This document shows, piece by piece, positions 1-7,872 of a stretch of 64,000 nucleotides of DNA (positions are counted from its first letter, which is position 1; every line of letters starts with the position of its first letter). The notes under the pieces are model-generated. The model saw only the letters and a list, made by a program, of their open reading frames with translations, did no database searches and was not told where the DNA came from. A program made the translations under genes and the position numbers. Source of the stretch: Salinicoccus sediminis (GTDB lineage: Bacteria; Bacillota; Bacilli; Staphylococcales; Salinicoccaceae); contig NZ_LAYZ01000024.1 of NCBI RefSeq assembly GCF_000986795.1, forward strand, positions 310,001-374,000, read 5' to 3'.

Positions 1-1
1 T

Positions 2-349
2 TATTTGAGGCCGTTTGCCAAAAGTGTGATCAGGCACTCATACGGCATCGATGAGATTGAGAAAATGGAAGAGTCCCTGCTCTACAGGCTGGATATCGCG
101 GAAGCAATCAGACACCATGGGTACTTCCCCGAAAAGATCTACTACTTCCAGAACCAGAGCTGTGAGGGAGATATTGAAAAGCAGCTCAATCCGTTTTTGG
201 ACACACTGAAGGGATACGGAATCGATCCTAAAGGGCTCAACATCATCAGCTATTTCGATGAAAAGCTCGGGCATAACCCGATCCGTAAAAATGATACGGT
301 GAATATCATCAACAAAATATTGAACGGGGAACTTGCCCTTCCAATCTAA
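2..349 (+). CDS. 3' part of an unknown gene (cut by window start)
   Basis: The frame is open from the first bases to a TAA at 347-349, so the 5' end lies outside the window; the TTG at 5 has no ribosome site before it and is probably not the start. The visible 114 residues are mixed alpha/beta with a Y-x-F-x-N-Q-S-C stretch and a charged C-terminus. I do not recognise the family and see no signal peptide or membrane segment. It is followed directly by a strong terminator and faces the next gene tail to tail, so it ends its own transcription unit. The overlapping antisense frame at 38-415 has no ribosome site and is not a gene. Confidence 0.6.
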   Translation, partial: YLRPFAKSVIRHSYGIDEIEKMEESLLYRLDIAEAIRHHGYFPEKIYYFQNQSCEGDIEKQLNPFLDTLKGYGIDPKGLNIISYFDEKLGHNPIRKNDTVNIINKILNGELALPI

Positions 350-373
350 AAGGCCGGTTCCCCGTAGAAACTT

Positions 374-406
374 GTCCGTCAGCCCACCCGGCTGCCGGAC
401 TTTTTT
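374..406 (+). terminator. Rho-independent terminator
   Basis: GTCCGTCAGCC pairs with GGCTGCCGGAC (one mismatch) around a short CACCC loop, followed by TTTTTT at 401-406. It closes the partial gene upstream. There is no T-run on the minus-strand side, so it does not serve the converging monooxygenase as a classical terminator. Confidence 0.85.
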
Positions 407-425
407 CGACAGCAAATGGCTGCCT

Positions 426-1757
426 TCATTGTCGTTTTAAAGTGCGGGGGCATGGCAATCCTAAATGTTCACGCAAAGTATCACCTTCATACTCTGTCCT
501 GAATAAGCCCCTTTTTTGCAGTTCAGGTACAACGAGACTCACAAAATCTTCCAGACTGCCGGGGAGTTCAGGCGGCATAAGGTTAAATCCGTCAGCCACA
601 CCGGCATCATACCACTCCTGCATCTGATCCACGATCTCTTCAGGTGTGCCGATCAGTGTGAAGTGGCCGCCCCCTGCATTGAGATACCCCAGCAGATTCC
701 TTACAGTAGGCTGTGTATCGTTGATGATTTCAAGTATCGTTTCATAACGGCCGACAGGGCCGCTAAAGGCCTCGACCGGAGGCAGCTTGGGTACCGGTTC
801 GTCCAGTTCCCAATTTGAGCAGTCCTGCTGCAGGAAGAAACCCAGTTGTTTCAAAGCTGTTTCAACGGGGAGTTTCTCATCCAATGCCGCCTTTTTGGCC
901 AGGGCTTCCCCATGGGTACGGCCAACGAATGTGACCAGTCCCGGGAATACTTTGATATGTCTGTCACCCATTCCGCTCCGCCTGATTCTATCGTCCAATT
1001 TTTCACGGAATCTTCGGGCCTGTTTTAAATTCCAGGAGACAGAATAGACGGCATCAGCATATTTCACGGCTAATGAAATACCTTGTCCGGATGCCCCTGC
1101 CTGCATTGATACAGGCTTCCCCTGCGGACTTTTCGGCGTAGTGGATGGCCCGCGCACTTTAAAATACTTGCCCTCGTGATGAAAAGGATGGATGTTTGAA
1201 GCATCTATCAGCTTTCTTTCATCCCGCTGATGCAGAAACCCGCGACTGTCCCACGAAAGAAACAGCTTGTCCATCAGGGCCGCGAATTCATCTGCCTTTT
1301 CGTACCGTCTGTCATGGCACGGCAGATTTTCCATGCTATGATTTAATGCTTCTGCGTCCGTCATTGACGTCACAAGATTCCATCCCACACGCCCGCCTGT
1401 CATATGGTCCAGGCTTAAAAGCTGACGGGAAGCTGTGAAAGGATTGGAAAAAGTGCTTGAAATCGTTGAAACCAGACCCACATGACGGGTCACTTGGGAA
1501 ATGGCGGTCAGATTGACTATAGGGTCAAACCAAAACGCCGGCATATCACTGGCGCTTTTACCCTGGAATGACTGGCTGTCGGCAAAGAACACCGCATCAA
1601 AGCAGCCTTTCTCCGCCAACCGGGCCAGATACTGGTAATAGGAAACATCCCCAATGCGCTCAATGCTGGAATCCGGCATCAGCCAGGCTGCCTGATGATG
1701 CCCGCACCCATACAGCAAAACACCTAGATGCAATTTCTGTTCTTTGGCCTCTGTCAT
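426..1757 (-). CDS. FMN-dependent monooxygenase, NtaA/SnaA/DszA (LLM-class) family
   Basis: This is a 443-residue flavin-dependent oxidoreductase of the bacterial luciferase-like class, the nitrilotriacetate/DszA-type subfamily, which uses reduced FMN from a partner reductase to oxygenate small organic substrates. Family hallmarks seen: the N-terminal L-H-L-G-V-L-L strand; an F-x-D-P-I-V-N-L-T-A-I-S segment; the conserved G-R-V-G-W-N-L-V-T-S block around residue 125; the S-P-Q-G-K-P-V-x-x-Q-A-G-A-S-G-x-G motif near 210-225. Length is normal. The start has GAGGTG upstream. It follows the short-chain dehydrogenase by 71 nt on the same strand, and the pair lies behind a TPP riboswitch. The substrate is unknown; the riboswitch suggests thiamine or its pyrimidine/thiazole breakdown products. 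No dedicated flavin reductase is visible in the window. Confidence 0.88.
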   Translation of the reverse strand: MTEAKEQKLHLGVLLYGCGHHQAAWLMPDSSIERIGDVSYYQYLARLAEKGCFDAVFFADSQSFQGKSASDMPAFWFDPIVNLTAISQVTRHVGLVSTISSTFSNPFTASRQLLSLDHMTGGRVGWNLVTSMTDAEALNHSMENLPCHDRRYEKADEFAALMDKLFLSWDSRGFLHQRDERKLIDASNIHPFHHEGKYFKVRGPSTTPKSPQGKPVSMQAGASGQGISLAVKYADAVYSVSWNLKQARRFREKLDDRIRRSGMGDRHIKVFPGLVTFVGRTHGEALAKKAALDEKLPVETALKQLGFFLQQDCSNWELDEPVPKLPPVEAFSGPVGRYETILEIINDTQPTVRNLLGYLNAGGGHFTLIGTPEEIVDQMQEWYDAGVADGFNLMPPELPGSLEDFVSLVVPELQKRGLFRTEYEGDTLREHLGLPCPRTLKRQ

Positions 1758-1828
1758 CTATCTACACCTCAATATATTGTTTATGATCACTGCTCTTCCT
1801 AAAGGCTTATACACGGCAATCCAGCCGG

Positions 1829-2584
1829 TCAGTTCATTGTCAGACCGCCATCCACAGTAATATTCTGACCTGTAATACCGCTCGCATCTTCCGAAGCCAG
1901 ATGGACGACCATATTGGCCACATCCTGCGGGGTCGTAACCCTCTGCAACGGCGTTGAGCGGGCAATGAGATCGAACACTTCCGGTGTCGTAACAGCGCTG
2001 GCATCCGTCTCCTTCAATAATCCGCCTGAAACTACATTCGCTTTTATGCCGTACGCACCGAGTTCAGAAGCAATATTACGCGTGAAGCCGATCAGTCCGG
2101 CCTTGGCAGTCGTGTATTCATGATAGGGTACGACGGGATTCTGATATAAATTGGTGCCGATACTTATAATGTCTCCGCTCTGTCTGCTGATGAATTGCGG
2201 CATGACACTCTGGACAACATTGAACGCCGCTTTTAACGTACCGTCCAGCTGTTTCTGATAATCATCCCAGGTGAGTTCTGTGAAGGCCTTTTGTTCGTCC
2301 GGATTAAATTTGAAGCCCACCAGGGCATTGTTGACGACGACATCAATTTGACCGAAATATTCCGTCCCCTTGGCTATGAGCCCCTCTGCTTCCTCCCGGT
2401 CTGTTACATCAGCCTGGATTGCAACAGCATTCTCCCGGCCAATCTCATGAACAAGCTTTTCAGCAGCTTCTTCACTTTTGTAGTAATTGATGACCACCCG
2501 GAATCCTTTTTCGGCCAACGTCTTTGCGACAACTGCTCCCAGACCCCTGCTGCTGCCCGTTACCAATACTGTCCTACTCATCAT
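1829..2584 (-). CDS. Short-chain dehydrogenase/reductase (SDR, FabG-like)
   Basis: This is a classical 251-residue NAD(P)-dependent SDR. The T-G-S-S-R-G-L-G cofactor loop sits near residue 8, the N-N-A motif near 86, the catalytic Y-T-T-A-K around 157-161 with a serine just before it, and the C-terminal I-T-G-Q-N-I-T-V-D-G-G typical of FabG-like enzymes. GGAG stands 5 nt before a first ATG and 8 nt before a second, so the first residue is uncertain by one codon. It is the first gene after the TPP riboswitch and its terminator, and the FMN monooxygenase follows. The SDR probably oxidises or reduces an intermediate in the same thiamine-related route. Nothing in the sequence separates that role from a general FabG-like one. 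Confidence 0.88.
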   Translation of the reverse strand: MMSRTVLVTGSSRGLGAVVAKTLAEKGFRVVINYYKSEEAAEKLVHEIGRENAVAIQADVTDREEAEGLIAKGTEYFGQIDVVVNNALVGFKFNPDEQKAFTELTWDDYQKQLDGTLKAAFNVVQSVMPQFISRQSGDIISIGTNLYQNPVVPYHEYTTAKAGLIGFTRNIASELGAYGIKANVVSGGLLKETDASAVTTPEVFDLIARSTPLQRVTTPQDVANMVVHLASEDASGITGQNITVDGGLTMN

Positions 2585-2641
2585 AACAACTCCTATGTCT
2601 CTGATTTTGATGACACTCGCATAAAAAGCGCCAGAGAATAT

Positions 2642-2673
2642 AAAAAACGCAACCTTCCCCAGGGAAAGCTGCG
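2642..2673 (-). terminator. Terminator of the TPP riboswitch expression platform
   Basis: On the minus strand CGCAGCTTTCC pairs with GGAAGGTTGCG (some G-U pairs) around a small loop and is followed by TTTTTT. It lies between the TPP aptamer and the SDR start, so it is the premature terminator expected of a transcription-attenuating riboswitch. It is not the end of a gene. Confidence 0.85.
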
Positions 2674-2734
2674 TATAAACAAATAGTTACATATTAAGAA
2701 CAGGGTACCACCATTCTTCGAGTATGTATCAGTG

Positions 2735-2823
2735 CCGCACTTTCCTACGCTAGTTTTAGCTAGTTCAGGTTCAAAGGGTCCGGGCTTTGCCCGTCTCAGC
2801 CTGCAATCGGCTCCCCCAGCGAT
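2735..2823 (-). promoter_or_regulatory. TPP (thi-box) riboswitch aptamer
   Basis: Read on the minus strand, the segment has the conserved TPP aptamer blocks in order: GGGGGAGCC, then GGCTGAGA, an ACCC followed by TTTGAACCTGA, then CTAGCTAAAACTAGCGTAGGA and AAGTGCG. P1 can close between the CGC/GCG ends. The usual thi-box signatures (CTGAGA and GAACCTGA) are exact. A terminator follows 60 nt downstream, then the SDR and FMN monooxygenase. High thiamine pyrophosphate should therefore switch the operon off. A candidate promoter lies upstream (TTTGTA and GATAAT on the minus strand, about 2839-2868). Confidence 0.93.
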
Positions 2824-2955
2824 ATTTTATTGTCTCTTCTCCCCAGACATTATCATAATACCGGGGGCGTTACAAATAAGTGCCTTGAATGACGGCCGGC
2901 CTTTCACGGATTAAACCGCTGGATGATATATCCCCGGTATGCTTTACCCGAAACG

Positions 2956-3945
2956 TTAAATCGGCCTGCCACTGCCCACATAGTCAATTTCAAACCCCAG
3001 ATCCTTCAGCATCTGGTGATCTTTCGTCCCTTCCTGCCCGGCTGTGGTCAGATAGTCCCCGATAAAGACGGAGTTTGCTGCATACAGGCCAAGTGGCTGC
3101 AGACTGCGCAGGTTCACTTCCCTGCCCCCTGAAATGCGGATCTCCTTAGTTGGATTGATGAAGCGGAAAAGACTCAGCACTTTCAAACAATACACCGGGG
3201 TCAATTCATCAGTCCCCTCGAGCAGGGTCCCTTCCATCGCATGAAGGAAGTTCACAGGTATGGAATCGGCATCCAATTCTTTCAGTGCCAAAGCCATCTG
3301 TATGACGTCCTGCTTCGTCTCCTTCATCCCAACAATCACGCCGGAGCACGGTGAGATGCCTGCTTCTTTCACTTTCCCGACTGTTCCAACACGGTCCTGA
3401 TAGCTGTGACTGGTTGTAATCGCATCGTGGTGGTTCTCTGATGTGTTGATATTGTGATTGTAACGATCGACACCGGCTTCCATGAGCTGCTCCGCCTGAC
3501 CAGGCTTGAGTATTCCCAGACAGGCACATATTTTCAAATCATACTTTTCCTTTATCTCTTTGACGGCACTTGTGACCTGGTGCAGTTCACGGGTGGTTGG
3601 ACCCCGGCCGCTGGCAACGATGCAGTAAGTGCCTGACTGCAGCTGATATGCTCTTTTAGCCCCTTCTACAATTTCATCTTTCTGCATCATCCGATACTTC
3701 TCGATAGGATTGGTAGAATCCCTTGATTGGGCACAGTATCCACAATTTTCCTGACATGCCCCGGATTTCGTATTGATTATCATATTCAATTTGACTTCAT
3801 TTCCATAATAATGCTTCCGGATTATGTACGCACTGTTCAGCAGCTCCAGAATTTCTTCATCCGGACATTCCAGAATCTGCATCGCTTCTTCATTTGTAAT
3901 ATCATACCCTTGTATCACTTCTTCTGCCAATGCTTTAAAGTCCAA
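2956..3945 (-). CDS. bioB: Biotin synthase (radical SAM)
   Basis: BioB inserts sulfur into dethiobiotin. The radical-SAM cluster motif C-Q-E-N-C-G-Y-C is present, as are A-Q-S-R-D, the Y-N-H-N-I-N-T-S-E segment, S-G-V-I-V-G-M, and the C-terminal G-G-R-E-V-N-L-R-S-L-Q-P-L block. I start it at the TTG at 3945 (329 residues). The frame stays open to 4035, but that extension runs through a BirA operator and adds 30 residues absent from other BioB proteins, while AGGGGG stands 9 nt before the TTG. It is a single gene: no other bio gene lies beside it, so the other biotin steps or a precursor transporter must be elsewhere. Confidence 0.96.
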   Translation of the reverse strand: MDFKALAEEVIQGYDITNEEAMQILECPDEEILELLNSAYIIRKHYYGNEVKLNMIINTKSGACQENCGYCAQSRDSTNPIEKYRMMQKDEIVEGAKRAYQLQSGTYCIVASGRGPTTRELHQVTSAVKEIKEKYDLKICACLGILKPGQAEQLMEAGVDRYNHNINTSENHHDAITTSHSYQDRVGTVGKVKEAGISPCSGVIVGMKETKQDVIQMALALKELDADSIPVNFLHAMEGTLLEGTDELTPVYCLKVLSLFRFINPTKEIRISGGREVNLRSLQPLGLYAANSVFIGDYLTTAGQEGTKDHQMLKDLGFEIDYVGSGRPI

Positions 3946-3982
3946 TGCTATGCGCCCCCTGTCCAGGGAATATTCTCCCTGC

Positions 3983-4019
3983 TTATTGTCAACCATACAA
4001 TTATTAAGGTTAACAATAA
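3983..4019 (-). promoter_or_regulatory. BirA operator of bioB
   Basis: Minus-strand arms TTATTGTTAACC and GGTTGACAATAA form an inverted repeat with one mismatch across a 13-nt spacer, matching the BirA (biotin repressor) consensus TTGTTAAC...GTTAACAA. It lies 38 nt upstream of the chosen bioB start. Biotinyl-BirA bound here would block bioB transcription. A TTGACG just upstream (4030-4035, minus) could be the -35 box. Confidence 0.9.
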
Positions 4020-4120
4020 GATGGTGGACCGTCAATGATTATGTGCAAAAGGATGCACAGCCCATCCTGTGATATGCATTGCACGCTAACCCTTTCACCT
4101 TTGTGCCTAAATGCAGACTT

Positions 4121-4162
4121 AAAAAAAGGCACCCCCTGAAAGCAGTTTACATTTCAGCCGCC
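4121..4162 (-). terminator. Probable terminator of the amidohydrolase operon
   Basis: On the minus strand CTGAAA and TTTCAG pair around a 10-nt loop, extended imperfectly by GGC and GCC, and are followed by TTTTTTT at 4121-4127. It sits just after the amidohydrolase stop codon and before the bioB operator. Confidence 0.6.
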
Positions 4163-4186
4163 TGCTTCGGGAAGTGCACATCATGT

Positions 4187-5809
4187 TCAGGACCGGGGAG
4201 CCCCCTGGTCGCCGCTTCTGCTGCCGTATACGATTTTCCCGTTCACGATCGTCATCTCGACCAGATCATCGGTCAGCTCTACATCATATCCAAGCGGATT
4301 GTCATTCAATACGACAAAATCTGCATATTTGCCCGCTTCCACACTGCCCTCTTCATCCTCCGTGCCATTCAGACGTGCGGCGTCCAGTGTCATTTTCCGG
4401 TAGGCTTCGAGGCGTGTCAGCTTCTGGTGTGCACCGAGCACGTCACCCTTGCGTGTCTTCCGCTCCACCGCAAAACGGATGGATGCAAGCGGTGATATAT
4501 CGGTGACGGGACAGTCGGAGTGGATGGTGAACGTCATGCCGGCATCTTCCGCCCATTTTACCGGGTCCAGGTTCTGCACTCTTTCAGGACCCAAAAAGTA
4601 CTTCTTATGGATATCGCCGAAATGATATACATGGTTGATGAAGAATGAACCGCCGATGCCGTTATCCACCATTTCCCTGATGTCTTCCCGATTGACTGTC
4701 TGGAGATGCTCGACCCGGTTCATGGCTTCGGCCGTCTTTGAACCTTCGGTATTTTTGTATGCCTCAATCACTGTCCGCGCGGCAAAGTCGCCGTTCGCAT
4801 GGGTAATCAGCGGATAGCCCAGACGCTGGAAATGTCCAAACAGTTTCTCGAGTTCCGCCTGCTCAAGCTGCAGATCGTCTGACGGGGTACCATCATGATA
4901 CTCTCCCCTGATTGAAGCCGTATGCAGCTGTATGGAGCCGTCACTGAAGAACTTCGCCCCTTCAAGCGTGCTGAATCCGCCGCCCAGGTCTTCCAGCCGC
5001 CCTTTCAGCTCATCGGCGGATATGCCTTCCTGCTCCAATAACTGGTACAGGACCGCCCAGCGGGTACGCATCTTCTGCGGCCGCTCCAGGAACTTGAGCA
5101 TCGCCCTGTAGTCATCCATGCCGGCAAGTATCCCGACACCCATCTCGGTCGAGTTGGTGATGCCGCGAGCGAGATATTCATCCACCCCGGCCTCGATATC
5201 ATCCGCCAGCGTCCCCGGATCGATTTCAGGGACCACGGCCTTCACTTTCTCCATCGCGGGGAATTCGTATAAAACACCGTTCAGCAGGCCATCTTCATCC
5301 CTGCCGTATCTTCCCCCCTTCGGATCCGGGTCGTCGAGGGCGACACCCATCAGCCCGAGCGCCTTCGTATTCACCGCCCCCATATGCAGCGAGCTGTGCT
5401 TGATGTAGATCGGAACATCCCCTGATATCCGATCGAGGTCGAAGCGGTCCGGATGGCGCTGTTCCAGAAGGTCATATTCACTGTAGCCGTAGCCCTGTAG
5501 CCAGCCGTCAGTAAGCAGCTCATCCTTACGCGCCTTAAACTGCGCCACTATATCCTCGATGCTCCCCACATTATCGGCCGAACAGTTCAGCTGACGGCGG
5601 AAACTGGAAAACATGATCAGGTGGCTGTGCGTATCGATGAACCCGGGGGACAGGTATCCTCCTTCCAAGTCAAGCGCATCTTCATCATGGACGGTACCCG
5701 TCTGCCGCTCTACCTTCCGTATCCGTCCGCCGGATACTTCAACGGTCGCCGTATACGTGCCGCCTGCATCCACATCCACTACATTCGCATTGATTATCTT
5801 TTCATTCAT
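4187..5809 (-). CDS. Amidohydrolase family 3 protein (YtcJ-like)
   Basis: A metal-dependent hydrolase of the amidohydrolase superfamily, 540 residues, the usual size for YtcJ-like members. The metal-binding D-T-H-S-H-L sits at residues 59-64, after the beta-sandwich start and the G-Y-L-S-P-G-F turn. Later motifs are F-F-S-D-G-S, I-T-H-A-N-G-D, V-E-H-L-Q and H-S-D-C-P-V, and the C-terminal G-K-Y-A-D-F-V-V-L signature is present. The protein is cytoplasmic. Its start overlaps the upstream symporter stop by 4 nt (ATGA), so the two are translationally coupled: the symporter imports a substrate that this enzyme hydrolyses. The substrate cannot be read from sequence; YtcJ-like enzymes act on amides or N-acyl compounds. 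Confidence 0.88.
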   Translation of the reverse strand: MNEKIINANVVDVDAGGTYTATVEVSGGRIRKVERQTGTVHDEDALDLEGGYLSPGFIDTHSHLIMFSSFRRQLNCSADNVGSIEDIVAQFKARKDELLTDGWLQGYGYSEYDLLEQRHPDRFDLDRISGDVPIYIKHSSLHMGAVNTKALGLMGVALDDPDPKGGRYGRDEDGLLNGVLYEFPAMEKVKAVVPEIDPGTLADDIEAGVDEYLARGITNSTEMGVGILAGMDDYRAMLKFLERPQKMRTRWAVLYQLLEQEGISADELKGRLEDLGGGFSTLEGAKFFSDGSIQLHTASIRGEYHDGTPSDDLQLEQAELEKLFGHFQRLGYPLITHANGDFAARTVIEAYKNTEGSKTAEAMNRVEHLQTVNREDIREMVDNGIGGSFFINHVYHFGDIHKKYFLGPERVQNLDPVKWAEDAGMTFTIHSDCPVTDISPLASIRFAVERKTRKGDVLGAHQKLTRLEAYRKMTLDAARLNGTEDEEGSVEAGKYADFVVLNDNPLGYDVELTDDLVEMTIVNGKIVYGSRSGDQGAPRS

Positions 5810-7245
5810 TCTTTTGCCTCCACATCCTGTATGTCTTTTACCAGTCTATGCCTCATCGCAGTCCTGACCACTTCCGATTCACCGTGTTTTGTCAGCAGGC
5901 TGACTGCCACCACTACAACGAGAGAGAATACATAGCCCGCCAGTGCCTGGTCGAACGGCAGCCCGAGGAACGGGTAGACCAGTATGAACACGAGGGACGC
6001 CAGCATGCTTGTGATGACGCCCTTTTTCGTCACCCGGCGCCAGAACATGATCGCAAGGAACGGGAACACGAGGATCACGCCGTTGACCATCAGCGCCCAG
6101 CGGTACGCATCATTGATGTTGGTGATGAAGGCCGCCGCCCCGGTGCCGAGTACCGTGATGATGACAACCGAAACCCTTGAGACAAGGAGCATGCGCTCGT
6201 TAGTCGCCCCCGGATTGACCATCACCTGGTACAAGTCACGCGTCAGGTTGCTTGCCCCCTGCAGGTTGAAACTGGTCGCCCCCGTCATCAGTGCCGCAAG
6301 CAATGCCACGAAGATGATGCCCGCCACCGGCGCCGGCAGCAGCTCATTCGTCACGTAGGAAAACACCAGATCCTGCTGCATATCGAGGTCGACGAACTGT
6401 CTGGCAGATACGCCGATCAGAAACGGCAGAACCGCCACGACAGCCACGATCACATGTCCCGTAATCCCCGCATAGAGTGCCGTCTTCTCGTCTTTCGCTG
6501 CAAATATCCGCTGCCACGTCGACTGCCAGACCAGATAGAACGGCCCGACAGACAGGGCATAGAGCAATGTGTCCCCTACCCCTTCTGCACTCACAGGGCT
6601 CAAGTATTCAAACGGTGTATTGGCAAAAAGCTCACCCAGTCCTCCTACATGCATCACAATCGTCGCTGTCAGGATGATCAGTCCGAAGATGATGATCAGT
6701 GCCTGGACCGCATCCGTAATAATTGTCGCCGGCAGCCCGCCCATAATCGAGAACGCCAGGATCAACAGCGTACTCACGATGAGACCGGTATTGAGGCCCC
6801 AGCCCAGAGTGATGTTGAACACGGTCGACATGCCGATCAGCTGCAGCGCCAGCGTCGGCACGGAGTATACCAATGCCGAAATCAGCGATGGCACCATCCC
6901 CGTCCGGCCGCCGAAGCGTGCCGTGAACAGATCAGCCAGCGTAAACAGCTTCTGCCGCCTCAACGGTTTCGCAAACAGTATCACCAGCAGCAGGCTGAAG
7001 AAATACGCAACCAGCGCAAACTTGAAATAGCCCGAGAACCCGACCGTGAACCCGAGCCCCATCCACCCGATGAACACAGCCGCACCCGCATTCGTGCTGA
7101 TGATGGTCCCCGTTATCTTCCAGAATCCCGTGCTCCAGGAACTGATCATATAATCCTCAAACGTCTTGATCTTGAAATAATAATACGCCGCGACACCGAA
7201 CATCGCGCCGAAGTATAAGATGAAATATGTAATGTACCAGTACAT
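5806..7245 (-). CDS. Sodium:solute symporter family transporter
   Basis: A 479-residue SSS-family permease with about 13 hydrophobic segments. The opening helices carry S-T-N-A-G-A-A-V-F-I-G and later A-L-M-T-G-A-T-S-F-N-L-Q-G-A-S-N, the conserved sodium-site region of this family, and W-Q-S-T-W-Q-R-I-F-A-A-K follows the middle helices. It imports a small organic solute with sodium. The start has AAAGGA upstream. It forms a two-gene operon with the amidohydrolase, sharing ATGA at the junction. Solute unknown; family members carry pantothenate, proline, sugars or carboxylates. Confidence 0.9.
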   Translation of the reverse strand: MYWYITYFILYFGAMFGVAAYYYFKIKTFEDYMISSWSTGFWKITGTIISTNAGAAVFIGWMGLGFTVGFSGYFKFALVAYFFSLLLVILFAKPLRRQKLFTLADLFTARFGGRTGMVPSLISALVYSVPTLALQLIGMSTVFNITLGWGLNTGLIVSTLLILAFSIMGGLPATIITDAVQALIIIFGLIILTATIVMHVGGLGELFANTPFEYLSPVSAEGVGDTLLYALSVGPFYLVWQSTWQRIFAAKDEKTALYAGITGHVIVAVVAVLPFLIGVSARQFVDLDMQQDLVFSYVTNELLPAPVAGIIFVALLAALMTGATSFNLQGASNLTRDLYQVMVNPGATNERMLLVSRVSVVIITVLGTGAAAFITNINDAYRWALMVNGVILVFPFLAIMFWRRVTKKGVITSMLASLVFILVYPFLGLPFDQALAGYVFSLVVVVAVSLLTKHGESEVVRTAMRHRLVKDIQDVEAKE

Positions 7246-7265
7246 CGAATTGTTCCTTTCCAGTT

Positions 7266-7287
7266 GGGTATGGTATTCATTATACCC
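7266..7287 (-). promoter_or_regulatory. Promoter -10 box inside a small inverted repeat
   Basis: On the minus strand GGGTAT and ATACCC face each other across 10 nt, and the perfect -10 box TATAAT (7279-7284) lies inside the repeat, 34 nt before the symporter start. This looks like a promoter with an operator over its -10. No convincing -35 box is seen and the regulator is unknown. Confidence 0.4.
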
Positions 7288-7337
7288 TTAGTTCCACCTA
7301 TATATAAACAGAAAATACTGAAAACTTAAAAGGCTGT

Positions 7338-7372
7338 AAAAATACCACAAAGCCCCAATGTGACTTTGTGGT
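7338..7372 (-). terminator. Rho-independent terminator
   Basis: ACCACAAAG and CTTTGTGGT pair around an 11-nt loop; the minus-strand 3' side continues ATTTTTA. It closes the lipoprotein gene at 7380-7757. The stem sequence is almost the same as that of the terminator at 8966-8995. Confidence 0.85.
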
Positions 7373-7379
7373 GCCGGGA

Positions 7380-7757
7380 CTATTTTTCCACCAGCTCAAT
7401 CGCATCACTGTTGTACTGGTTGAAGCTCACTTTGATACCGTCCGCCTCTTCAACCGGGTCAATCGTCAGTGGCAGGTCCTCCCCGTATAACTTCGTTTCA
7501 ATGAACTCGTCACCGTTGAAATAGGAAACATAGCTGGAACGGTTGATTTCGTAGCCAGCATCCGGATCGTAGGGAATCAGTTCAGACGTCACCATCTCCT
7601 CATCCTCCACATCATCACCGTTGTACCCCACCCAGCTGCCCTCTGTCACATTTCCGGTATCAATGAGATTGTCAGAGTTGCCATTTCCGTTGCCGCATGC
7701 CGCCAGGACAGAGACAGATAGAACTGCAATCATGAAACGCTTCAAAAATTTATCCAT
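7380..7757 (-). CDS. Small lipoprotein with the C-terminal 'NLID' domain
   Basis: A 125-residue secreted lipoprotein. The N-terminus K-F-L-K-R-F then a hydrophobic stretch and the lipobox L-A-A-C gives lipidation at Cys21. I start at the ATG at 7757, which has GGGAGG at normal distance, not at the upstream in-frame ATGs, which would put 17 residues before the signal peptide. After a G-N-G-N linker, the rest is one domain of about 95 residues beginning N-L-I-D, with G-S-W-V-G-Y-N-G, I-P-Y-D-P and S-S-Y-V-S-Y-F-N-G-D-E-F-I-E-T. The same domain ends the acyltransferase at 9003-11300 and the lipoprotein at 11447-11884. The spacing of conserved residues recalls beta-sandwich carbohydrate-binding domains of phage tail proteins; that is a guess. 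Confidence 0.8.
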   Translation of the reverse strand: MDKFLKRFMIAVLSVSVLAACGNGNGNSDNLIDTGNVTEGSWVGYNGDDVEDEEMVTSELIPYDPDAGYEINRSSYVSYFNGDEFIETKLYGEDLPLTIDPVEEADGIKVSFNQYNSDAIELVEK

Positions 7758-7872
7758 AGTTGCCTCCCGTATGTATGAGTACTTTACGGTTTCATGATAA
7801 CACATCATCGTTTAGTTTTATTTGAATTGCATTAACTGTATAATCAAGGGCAAATAACCACTCGGGGGGATC

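Noticed and set aside
2735-2823. T-box or SAM riboswitch
   Set aside because: The CTGAGA and GAACCTGA blocks and their order are those of the TPP aptamer; no T-box sequence is present.
6454-7218. 254-codon plus-strand open frame
   Set aside because: Antisense to the sodium:solute symporter; its Arg/Gln/His-rich translation is typical of an antisense membrane-protein frame.
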